Source of the DNA: Candidatus Competibacteraceae bacterium
Lineage (GTDB): Bacteria; Pseudomonadota; Gammaproteobacteria; Competibacterales; Competibacteraceae
Length of the DNA stretch: 5,042 bases
Direction: 5' to 3'
Assembly: GCA_020444985.1 (NCBI GenBank)
Contig: JAGRHK010000160.1
Span: forward strand, 1 to 5,042
How positions within the stretch are numbered: position 1 is the stretch's first letter; every line of letters starts with the position of its first letter. Made by a program: the position numbers and the translations under genes. A model generated the notes under the pieces. It was not told where the DNA came from. It was given only the letters and a program-made list of their open reading frames with translations, and made no database searches. Below, piece by piece: positions 1 to 5,042 of the stretch.

Positions 1-719
1 TTCTCATTCTGGGCGGCATCGGCGAGGCGTTGAAGTTGGCGCAGATGCTGACGCCAACGCATACGGTGGTTTACAGCATCGTCGGTAAGGGGCGCACTCC
101 GAAGTTATCCTGCATGGTGCGGGTCGGGGGCTTTGGCGGCGTCGATGGACTGGCAGCGTTTCTGCACGAGCAAGGCATTACCTTGCTGATCGATGCCACG
201 CATCCCTACGCCGCGCAAATGAGCCAGAACGCCGCTCAGGCCGCCCGACGAGTCGGTATTCTGCTCTGGGCTTACCGCCGTCCGCCGTGGCGACCGGAGC
301 AGGGTGATGACTGGCGTTTCGTCCCCGACTGGACCGGGATGCAAGCAGCGCTCGCTGCGTTCCAACGACCGTTTTTTACCCTTGGCCTGGAACCCTTGCG
401 CCATGTCGCTGAGATTCCACCGCATCAGCACTGGCGGGTGCGCTGTCTGACGGCAGAGCCGCCGGCTTCAACGCGCTTGACCCTGTTGTGCGCGACCGGG
501 CCGTTCACGCTGGAGCAGGAATTAACGTTCATGGAGAATTACCGGATCGATGTGCTGGTCGCCAAGAACAGTGGGGGAGGCGCGGTTGAGGCCAAGCTCG
601 CCGCAGCGCGGCAATTGCGCATTTCGGTGGTGATGCTGGAGCGCCCGGTTCCGCCGGTCGCGGATCAGGAGTTTGCCAATGTGGAGTCGATAGCAAGAGT
701 GTTGTTGAAGAACGGTTGA
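1..719 (+). CDS. cobK/cbiJ: Precorrin-6A / cobalt-precorrin-6A reductase, 5' end cut by window edge
   Basis: This enzyme reduces the macrocycle of precorrin-6A (or cobalt-precorrin-6A) with NAD(P)H during cobalamin synthesis in the cytoplasm. The reading frame is open from position 3 and begins LILGGIGEALKLAQ, the family's N-terminal nucleotide-binding stretch (usually LGGT-x-EA), so only a few residues and the start codon lie outside the window. Counting from the first visible codon, family motifs are VRVGGFGG (39-46), IDATHPYA (63-70) followed by MSQNA, and KNSGG (188-192). The visible 238 residues fit the usual length of about 250. An internal TTG at 30 is not the real start, because the conserved glycine motif lies upstream of it. 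Isoleucine replaces the usual threonine in LGGT. The stop (717-719) converges on the cobM stop with 20 bases between. The name depends on whether the host uses the aerobic (cobK) or anaerobic (cbiJ) pathway, which cannot be seen here. Confidence 0.93.
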   Translation, partial: LILGGIGEALKLAQMLTPTHTVVYSIVGKGRTPKLSCMVRVGGFGGVDGLAAFLHEQGITLLIDATHPYAAQMSQNAAQAARRVGILLWAYRRPPWRPEQGDDWRFVPDWTGMQAALAAFQRPFFTLGLEPLRHVAEIPPHQHWRVRCLTAEPPASTRLTLLCATGPFTLEQELTFMENYRIDVLVAKNSGGGAVEAKLAAARQLRISVVMLERPVPPVADQEFANVESIARVLLKNG

Positions 720-739
720 CTGGGTGAGGAAATCGCCAT

Positions 740-1495
740 TTATCCCTGCTGTCGATACCATTCCGCGTGTTCCGTACTGTAGAGATAGGAATCCATGAAG
801 CCTCTGGATTCAATCACGCGTCCCACGAGAATCAGCGCGGTGCGGGTAAAGCCCCGGACGGCTACTTTTTCAGCAATATCGCGCAATGTGCCGACCACCC
901 CATCCTGATCCGGCCAGGACACCCGGTACAGCACGGCAACCGGACAATCCGCGCCGTAGTATGGCGTCAATTCCGTGACAATATCCGGCAACTTGTCCAC
1001 GCTGAGGTAAATCGCCATCGTTGCCCGGTGTTGCGCCAGTTCTGAAAGATTCTCCCCGGCGGGCATCGGCGTCCGGCCGGCATAACGGGTGAGAATGATG
1101 GTCTGGCTAATCCCGGGCAGCGTCAACTCCCGGCGCAACATCGCCGCTCCAGCAAAGGCGGCGGTCACGCCGGGTATGACCTCGTAGGGAATGTTGCGCT
1201 TGTCCAGTTCACGCATTTGCTCGCCAATGGCCCCGTACAATGCCGGATCGCCGGTATGCACCCGCGCCACATCCAACCCTTGCCGGTGTGCGGTGTGGAT
1301 GTGATCGGTAATGTCATCCAGGCTCAGATCGGCCGTGTTGATGATCCGGGCCTCGGGGTTTGCGGTTAACACGACTTCCTTGGGCACCAGGGAACCCGCG
1401 TACAGCACGATTGGACATTCACGGATTAAACGCTGACCCTTGACGGTAATCAGTTCAGGGTCGCCGGGACCCGCGCCGATGAAATAAACCGTCAT
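740..1495 (-). CDS. cobM/cbiF: Precorrin-4 / cobalt-precorrin-4 C11-methyltransferase
   Basis: This SAM-dependent enzyme methylates C-11 of precorrin-4 or cobalt-precorrin-4 in corrin-ring assembly and belongs to the tetrapyrrole methylase superfamily. The 251-residue protein is full length. It opens MTVYFIGAGPGDPELITVKG, the glycine-rich loop typical of the superfamily, followed by YAGSLVP (32-38). The HTGDPALYG motif at 80-88 and GEQM just after resemble CbiF-type sequences. RELTLP (122-127), DCPVAVLYRVSWPDQ (183-197) and RTALILVG (218-225) are also family-typical. The ATG start at 1495 overlaps the stop of the upstream nosL by four bases (ATGA), with a G-rich ribosome-binding site inside nosL, so translation is probably coupled. 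It is the last gene of the minus-strand run and converges on precorrin-6A reductase, which acts later in the same pathway. The GDP-LYG form leans toward the anaerobic enzyme, but this is not decisive. Confidence 0.95.
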   Translation of the reverse strand: MTVYFIGAGPGDPELITVKGQRLIRECPIVLYAGSLVPKEVVLTANPEARIINTADLSLDDITDHIHTAHRQGLDVARVHTGDPALYGAIGEQMRELDKRNIPYEVIPGVTAAFAGAAMLRRELTLPGISQTIILTRYAGRTPMPAGENLSELAQHRATMAIYLSVDKLPDIVTELTPYYGADCPVAVLYRVSWPDQDGVVGTLRDIAEKVAVRGFTRTALILVGRVIESRGFMDSYLYSTEHAEWYRQQG

Positions 1496-2025
1496 TGAAA
1501 TTCCCCCCGATCCAGGTTTTCCAGCAATTTTAAAGTGACGTCGTCGAAACGGACCATGCGTTGACCTTGATGATCCTTGAGAAATTCCTCCGCCTCGGTC
1601 CGGGTCGCCAAGGGCACAAGTTCATGCCCCATTGGCCCTAGCGTATCGGAACCGATGACATACCAGGCGGCGCGGGCGTCGACGCGCGTCACGCCGTAGT
1701 ACTCGGTGACGCCTATGGCGGCAATGTCCATTATTTGATGATCCGGTGCATATTTTGGCAGGTTGAGTAGATACTTGAACAGATCCTTGGCGCCATCGAA
1801 ATGATGAACATGGCCATCTTTATAAAGCACGGTTGCCACCCAGTCCGGATAGAGCGCGACGAACATGCCGCAGACTGGACAGGTGTCCTTGGGGCCGGGA
1901 TCAGGGAGTTCCAGATTTTCGCTCCCAGCTGGGGAAAGCAGGCCCAGGGTCAACAGGAGCGCTGCGACCCATCTCCATTCATTCCGGGTGGGGGAGGGGT
2001 GCGGGGACGAAGAATAGCGGCTCAT
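1492..2025 (-). CDS. nosL: NosL-family copper-binding protein (second of tandem pair)
   Basis: Characterised NosL proteins are periplasmic Cu(I)-binding lipoproteins that help supply copper to nitrous oxide reductase. This 177-residue protein carries the family signatures: CPVCGM (49-54), a stretch ending in HHFDGAKDLFKY (74-85), VTEYY (106-110), YVIGSD (122-127) and GPMGHEL (130-136). A hydrophobic segment (about 19-30, WVAALLLTLGLL) after R14 and R18 looks like a signal peptide. There is no lipobox cysteine, unlike typical NosL lipoproteins; the only cysteines are C49 and C52. Release after cleavage near PAGS, or retention by an uncleaved anchor, is inferred. The first 16 residues are unusually rich in Ser, Pro and His. 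The ATG overlaps the preceding NosL-like gene by four bases, and the stop overlaps cobM by four. The family assignment is strong. The copper role is from the family, and the real client is unknown because no nosZ is in view. Confidence 0.88.
   Translation of the reverse strand: MSRYSSSPHPSPTRNEWRWVAALLLTLGLLSPAGSENLELPDPGPKDTCPVCGMFVALYPDWVATVLYKDGHVHHFDGAKDLFKYLLNLPKYAPDHQIMDIAAIGVTEYYGVTRVDARAAWYVIGSDTLGPMGHELVPLATRTEAEEFLKDHQGQRMVRFDDVTLKLLENLDRGEFQ
1501..1508 (-). promoter_or_regulatory. Ribosome-binding site for cobM/cbiF
   Basis: Reading the minus strand, GGGGGGAA lies five bases before the ATG at 1495, and its G run is seven bases away. It sits inside the 3' end of nosL. It is a G-rich variant of the Shine-Dalgarno sequence and supports the ATG at 1495 as the true start. 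It is also the clearest ribosome-binding site on the minus strand of this window. Confidence 0.55.
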
Positions 2026-2648
2026 GATTTTTCGCCAGCCTGTTGACGCCGTTCCGCCCGCTTTCTGCGGATCATGGCGGTATCCTGCGCCATGCTTTGA
2101 TAAGCCGCTTGCAGCGCGGCGTCGAAATTGCCCAATGCCCCACCTTGCTCCGTCTGCACCGCTTCCGCAGCGGATCGGGTTCCGAAGGCAATCTTGCTTT
2201 GCTTCGTCATCACGCCGGGCAATTTTGCTCCGATCAGGTAAGTCGCTGTATCGACATCGACCAGTGGCTTCGGTTCAGCGGTTGCCCCGAAGTCAGCGGC
2301 GTAAATAGCTTTTGGCCCACGGTCCAGATTCAGCGCCAGACTGAGGGCGGCGCAGTGCAGGGAACAGGTGGCGTCCGTCAAATCGTCTTGATAATGAACC
2401 AGATGACGGCTGTAGTGGTATTTCCGCCGATCCATGCCGCAATAAGGACATTTCGGATATTTGGCCAACTCATTATCCAGCGGCTTCGGGTCGGGCGCAG
2501 TTTTTGGCGTGAACTGTAAGGGAGTTCCATCGTGTTCACAGGATGCAGCGGCGACCGGGGGACTCAGGGTCGCAAGGCCCGCGATTGCGCCAGTCGTGGC
2601 GAGAAAACGGAGAACCTGGCGACGTTCAGTCTGCGCGGGATCGCTCAT
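2022..2648 (-). CDS. Twin-arginine-exported NosL-like protein
   Basis: This is a divergent NosL-family protein of 208 residues, probably binding a metal (copper by family) outside the cytoplasm. The N terminus has a twin-arginine motif (ERRQVLRF, residues 8-15), a hydrophobic stretch (16-28) and PPVAAASC, which fits signal peptidase I cleavage or a poor lipobox at C37. A CPYCGM motif lies at 67-72, then H78, H82 and H85, then a C95-x2-H98-C99 cluster. Downstream are VDTATYLIG and LPGVMT, which parallel the VIGSD and GPMG blocks of NosL. The C-terminal tail is strongly basic. The ATG at 2648 was chosen because the export signal follows at once, with a weak AAGG ten bases upstream. A longer frame reaching 2822 would run into the thioredoxin gene and bury the signal. 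Its stop overlaps the next nosL by ATGA. Export through Tat suggests folding or cofactor loading before transport, but that is inference. Confidence 0.82.
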   Translation of the reverse strand: MSDPAQTERRQVLRFLATTGAIAGLATLSPPVAAASCEHDGTPLQFTPKTAPDPKPLDNELAKYPKCPYCGMDRRKYHYSRHLVHYQDDLTDATCSLHCAALSLALNLDRGPKAIYAADFGATAEPKPLVDVDTATYLIGAKLPGVMTKQSKIAFGTRSAAEAVQTEQGGALGNFDAALQAAYQSMAQDTAMIRRKRAERRQQAGEKS

Positions 2649-2687
2649 GATGGCATGACCTTGATTAGCGTTATGGAGAAAACCGTG

Positions 2688-2693
2688 ATTGTA
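2688..2693 (-). promoter_or_regulatory. Possible -10 hexamer upstream of the NosL-like gene
   Basis: On the minus strand the hexamer is TACAAT, matching five of six bases of the sigma-70 -10 consensus. It would give a leader of roughly 30 bases before the ATG at 2648. No good -35 hexamer is found 16 to 19 bases upstream, so any promoter would be weak or activator-dependent. Confidence 0.25.
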
Positions 2694-2718
2694 AGGTAAA
2701 GCGGGATTCGGCGGATTG

Positions 2719-2736
2719 AGAATGCGCATAGAATGC
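2719..2736. repeat. Two AGAATGC direct repeats spaced one helical turn
   Basis: On the + strand AGAATGC occurs at 2719-2725 and again at 2730-2736, start to start 11 bases. The palindrome ATGCGCAT (2722-2729) overlaps the first copy and the spacer. The repeats lie immediately after the thioredoxin stop and about 26 to 48 bases upstream of the possible -10 hexamer, a position suited to an activator or repressor site. The repeat is seen directly; a regulatory role is inference. Confidence 0.35.
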
Positions 2737-3234
2737 TTATAACCAACCGGCGATCGCCTGTTCAAACACCTCCGGCGAGGATTCGCCAAGGATCCGGCTT
2801 CGGACGGCGCCTTGCCGGTCAATGATCAAGGTAACCGGCAGTCCCATGACCTGATAAAGACGCATCACTTCGCCTTGGCGATCCAGCGCGATTTCGTAGG
2901 ACAAGCCCAGTTCGTCAACGAAACGCCGCACGGTTTCCGGCGGTTGCATGACATTGACCGCGAGAATCACCAAACCCTCCTTGTGGCGACGGCGATAGAC
3001 CGGCTCCAGCGCCTTCATCTCGCCGTAGCAATACGGACACCAGTCCGCCCAGAAACGCAGCGCAACGACCTGGCCCCGGTATTGTTCAGGAAAGCGTAAG
3101 GGCGATCCGTCCAGCCGTTCCAAGGTGAAAGCGGGGGCCGGGTCGCCATTGCGGATGGTGGGCAAGTCGCCCGTGTCGCAGGCGGTCAGAAGAAGGCTGA
3201 ATATCAGGCAATGGAAAACTTGCAATAAACGCAT
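2737..3234 (-). CDS. TlpA/ResA-type thioredoxin-like lipoprotein
   Basis: This is a membrane-anchored thiol-disulfide oxidoreductase facing the periplasm, of the type that reduces cysteines in cytochrome c or copper-protein maturation. The 165-residue protein begins with a lipoprotein signal ending LTAC (lipid cysteine C19). It is followed by D20, which in E. coli is the inner-membrane retention signal. The thioredoxin fold follows: GDPAPAFTLERLDG (30-43), the active site FWADWCPYC (61-69; C66 and C69) and the cis-proline loop GLPVTLIID (131-139, P133). An ATG at 3234 is chosen; a TTG at 3243 would add three residues and overlap the upstream stop. Neither has a clear ribosome-binding site. 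It lies only five bases after the membrane-protein gene, suggesting coupled expression. The CPYC active-site dipeptide differs from the CEPC or CxPC often seen in ResA-like proteins. Its partner is not shown by the sequence; the adjacent NosL-family CPxCGM proteins or the membrane-protein cysteines are plausible. Confidence 0.9.
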   Translation of the reverse strand: MRLLQVFHCLIFSLLLTACDTGDLPTIRNGDPAPAFTLERLDGSPLRFPEQYRGQVVALRFWADWCPYCYGEMKALEPVYRRRHKEGLVILAVNVMQPPETVRRFVDELGLSYEIALDRQGEVMRLYQVMGLPVTLIIDRQGAVRSRILGESSPEVFEQAIAGWL

Positions 3235-3239
3235 GATGA

Positions 3240-4265
3240 TCAAAACAGTATCAGGCTGGATCGTAGCATCAACCCAGTCGCTAGCCCATAAAAGATCCCG
3301 AATCCGCCCAGCGCCAGCCAGGTCAGGCGCTGAATTTCAACAGGAATCACGGTTTGCAGACTCGCGATCTGGCGAAACGGTGCGATGACTCCGGCGCTGA
3401 TTCCGGCGGCCGTGGCGATGAACAAAGGTAGATAAAGCGCATAACCGACATAGTCATAACCGGCTTTCAGCAAACAAAACGGGCAGTGATGATGCGGATT
3501 TTCATAAACATAGAGCGAGATAAAAGCGATGATCGCGGCGATGGCCACGCCAAAATTCAGAATGCTGCTGACGGTGAACAAGGGTCCAAGCCACAGCCAG
3601 CGTCGGAACGCCAGACCGATCATTAATGATAACCCCGCCATTGCATAAAATATCGCCAAGGCCGGTCGCACTGACCATCCCGCCAGTTCCGCAGCGACGC
3701 CGTGCGGGTTGGCGCTGAACAGCGAACCGCAGCAAGAAGTGATGACGTCCGGTTCCAGATCCAGGAAATAGCGGGTTTGCAGTACGCCTTCCACGACGGT
3801 CAGCGGCGCGATGGCCAGCAGTAACCCGTATTTCGCCCGCACCAGCGGATAGTCATAACCCTGATGATCCACTCGATCCAGGGCCAGCCAGAGCGTTGCC
3901 AGGAAAAACACGGTGATTTTCAGCAGCAGGGTGGGGAAGCCAAACGGATTGATGTTCAAAACTCCCGTTGCGCACATCGCCCCGACAAACTGACTGGATA
4001 GACTTTCCGCTGTGTGGACGAAGAGCAGCAGGGACAACAATTCCGCACTCAGCGCAAAACCGAGCAAAGTAGAAATCAGATAGGTGCGCTGTTCGAGGCG
4101 AATCTGTAATTCGCTGCCACTGGCGAGGTTCCAGTACCGCAAAATCTTCCAGGCAAAGCCACTGGCCAGCAGCGCCATGCCGGTCACGCTCAGGGCGATG
4201 ATTTGCAAAGCAACAATAGCGGGGGTCATCAGCATTATGCGATAGCGCTCGTTACGCCGGATCAT
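3240..4265 (-). CDS. Unrecognised polytopic membrane protein with CC and HHHCPFC motifs
   Basis: I do not recognise this family. From an ATG at 4265 it is 341 residues with about eight hydrophobic segments, roughly at 17-38, 61-83, 111-129, 147-163, 201-219, 228-253, 275-297 and 315-333. Cysteines are few and placed in motifs: C98, the pair C178-C179 (TSCCG) in a loop between segments 4 and 5, and C261-P-F-C264 preceded by three histidines (258-260) just after segment 6. These could bind a metal or heme, or exchange disulfides with the thioredoxin lipoprotein encoded next; this is inference. The N terminus before segment 1 is basic (IRRNERYR). Starts are uncertain: GTG at 4301 would overlap the upstream gene by 50 bases, ATG at 4265 overlaps by 14, and ATG at 4235 would avoid overlap; none has a strong ribosome-binding site. 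Overlap upstream and a short gap downstream suggest one transcript. A VKOR-like redox role was considered, but the motif order does not clearly fit. Confidence 0.75.
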   Translation of the reverse strand: MIRRNERYRIMLMTPAIVALQIIALSVTGMALLASGFAWKILRYWNLASGSELQIRLEQRTYLISTLLGFALSAELLSLLLFVHTAESLSSQFVGAMCATGVLNINPFGFPTLLLKITVFFLATLWLALDRVDHQGYDYPLVRAKYGLLLAIAPLTVVEGVLQTRYFLDLEPDVITSCCGSLFSANPHGVAAELAGWSVRPALAIFYAMAGLSLMIGLAFRRWLWLGPLFTVSSILNFGVAIAAIIAFISLYVYENPHHHCPFCLLKAGYDYVGYALYLPLFIATAAGISAGVIAPFRQIASLQTVIPVEIQRLTWLALGGFGIFYGLATGLMLRSSLILF

Positions 4266-5042
4266 TATCCAGAGTTGACGGTAACGGTTCACTCTGTTCA
4301 CTCGCTGGCGGGAGCGCGAGTGGGGAGATTGCGGAATCCGGGTTTGTTTCGTCTAACGCCTCCAGCAACAACGGGCCAATCGCTTCAATGCCGCCCAATA
4401 TTTCAGAACCGGGGCGCATTCCCGGTCGAAATCCTCGGGACACGAAGCGCTCCAAAAGCGCCGGATCGCGCGAAAAAAGATGCACCGGCGTTTGCCAGGA
4501 AAGACCCCGTCCGCCAACAATCGCCGGCGGTTGATGGTCGCCTACGATGATGAACAGCATGTTGGGCGGCGCATACTGACGCAGATAACCGCCGACCACC
4601 GCGAGGTTGTAGCGAACGCTCTGGATATAGGCCGCCGCCAGCGCCGCTCCATCCAGGCGCTCCTTCAATGCAACGGACCTGGCGACCCCGGATGCGGCCT
4701 CCCGACTGGTCGTCGCATCGAAAACGCGCCAATCCGCCTGATACGGGGGCAAGGGCGCAAAGGGCGCATGGCTGTTGATGGTCGGAAAAAAAATGAAGCG
4801 CGGCGCGCGATCCGCGCGCAATCCCAATTCAAGCTGGTGAATCCGGTACAGGCTGTATTGATCGGGAATCGTCCACCAGCCATAGGCGGGGCCGTGATAA
4901 TGCAATTGCTCGGCATTATAGATCGTATTGAACCGGTAAAACTGTCCTTCCGGCCACGGGTAACGCAATCCTGGCATGACGGCCACCGTTCGGTAACCGG
5001 CTTTGGCGAAGGATTGCGCCAGGGTCGCCCGGTCGGTGGCCA
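4252..5042 (-). CDS. Alkaline-phosphatase/sulfatase-superfamily protein, N-terminal part outside window
   Basis: The frame is open to the window edge, so this is the C-terminal 262 residues of a longer protein. Counting from the first full codon, it starts ATDRATLAQSFAKAGYRTVAVMPG, which matches the superfamily pattern in which the chain after the catalytic residue enters a helix and a strand (LAQ-F--AGY-T). NSHAPF at 89-94 and GDHQPP at 167-172 correspond to late His and Asp-His metal ligands of LtaS-like, EptA-like and sulfatase enzymes. The nucleophile (Thr, Ser or Cys) and the first metal ligands would lie outside the window, so hydrolase, phospho-group transferase or sulfatase cannot be decided. 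The last 30 or so residues are Pro/Ser/Glu rich and probably disordered. A GTG at 4986 is not the true start, because conserved-looking sequence continues upstream. Its stop overlaps the possible start region of the membrane-protein gene. Whether it shares a function with the copper/redox genes is unclear. Confidence 0.78.
   Translation of the reverse strand, partial: ATDRATLAQSFAKAGYRTVAVMPGLRYPWPEGQFYRFNTIYNAEQLHYHGPAYGWWTIPDQYSLYRIHQLELGLRADRAPRFIFFPTINSHAPFAPLPPYQADWRVFDATTSREAASGVARSVALKERLDGAALAAAYIQSVRYNLAVVGGYLRQYAPPNMLFIIVGDHQPPAIVGGRGLSWQTPVHLFSRDPALLERFVSRGFRPGMRPGSEILGGIEAIGPLLLEALDETNPDSAISPLALPPASEQSEPLPSTLDNDPA

Larger units (their letters stand above)
2649..2736. other. 88-base non-coding gap splitting the minus-strand run
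   Basis: This is the only sizeable gap in the minus-strand run, between the thioredoxin gene stop and the NosL-like start. It holds a 7-base direct repeat at 2719-2736 and, on the minus strand, a TACAAT hexamer. No convincing hairpin followed by a T run is visible, so I do not call a terminator. The gap may let the two NosL genes and cobM be transcribed separately from the three upstream genes. Confidence 0.5.

Noticed and set aside
720..739. Bidirectional terminator between the convergent cob genes
   Set aside because: The 20-base spacer shows no inverted repeat and no T run on either strand.
529..813. Minus-strand open frame across the cobK/cobM convergent ends
   Set aside because: It overlaps the conserved coding of cobK (KNSGG region) and the cobM C terminus, and its product is low-complexity R/P-rich with no recognisable motif. 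It is a shadow of GC-rich codon use.
2043..2519. Plus-strand open frame of 158 codons opposite the NosL-like gene
   Set aside because: It lies wholly antisense to a gene with clear CPYCGM and VDTATYLIG motifs, and the translation shows no domain, signal or membrane pattern.
2661..2674. FNR/DNR-type site (TTGAT-N4-ATCAA) upstream of the NosL-like gene
   Set aside because: Only the left half TTGAT is present; the right half reads GTTAT, so the dyad is missing. A site after the predicted -10 would also not suit an activator.
2649..2822. 58-residue N-terminal extension of the Tat-exported NosL-like protein
   Set aside because: It would overlap the 3' end of the thioredoxin gene, has no family-like sequence, and would place the twin-arginine signal internally. 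The ATG at 2648 puts the signal at the N terminus.
4203..4550. Plus-strand open frame opposite the sulfatase-like C terminus
   Set aside because: It is antisense to the GDHQPP-containing gene and the membrane-protein start, with no family features or ribosome-binding site.
4984..4986. GTG as the real start of the sulfatase-like gene
   Set aside because: The frame stays open to the window edge and the upstream residues (LAQSFAKAGYRT) look family-typical, so the gene is truncated by the window rather than starting here.

Overview
The window looks like a moderately GC-rich bacterial chromosome, probably a gammaproteobacterium or a related proteobacterium. This rests on the GC-rich third positions, the twin-arginine and lipobox export signals, and NosL-type and TlpA-type envelope proteins beside B12 genes. 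The taxon is an inference; nothing here fixes genus or species. Coding density is very high. The only non-coding gap above 25 bases, apart from uncertain starts, is 2649..2736. No tRNA, rRNA, CRISPR array or insertion sequence is visible.

Left end (1..719, + strand): a nearly complete precorrin-6A reductase (CobK/CbiJ type), missing only its first few residues at the window edge. It converges, with about 20 bases between stop codons, on a minus-strand run of six genes filling the rest of the window.

Minus strand, in order of transcription (right to left): the C-terminal two thirds or so of an alkaline-phosphatase/sulfatase-superfamily protein (5042..4252, cut by the window edge); an unrecognised polytopic membrane protein with a CC pair and an HHHCPFC motif (about 4265..3240); a TlpA/ResA-type thioredoxin lipoprotein with WCPYC (3234..2737); an 88-base gap with a short direct repeat and a weak promoter-like hexamer; a twin-arginine-exported NosL-like protein with CPYCGM (2648..2022); a second, shorter NosL protein with CPVCGM (2025..1492); and precorrin-4/cobalt-precorrin-4 methyltransferase (CobM/CbiF, 1495..740). 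Genes overlap or nearly touch except at the 88-base gap. Both the NosL-like/NosL and NosL/CobM junctions are 4-base ATGA overlaps.

Working together: the four central genes form a plausible envelope module. There is a membrane-anchored thiol-disulfide oxidoreductase, a membrane protein with candidate redox or metal cysteines, and two NosL-family proteins whose characterised relatives bind Cu(I) for nitrous oxide reductase. All four carry a C-P-x-C motif (CPFC, CPYC, CPYC, CPVC). No nosZ, nosD, nosF or nosY is present in the window. The module may therefore serve nitrous oxide reductase encoded elsewhere, or another copper or redox target. The overlap of the module with a corrin-ring methyltransferase is the least expected part of the layout.
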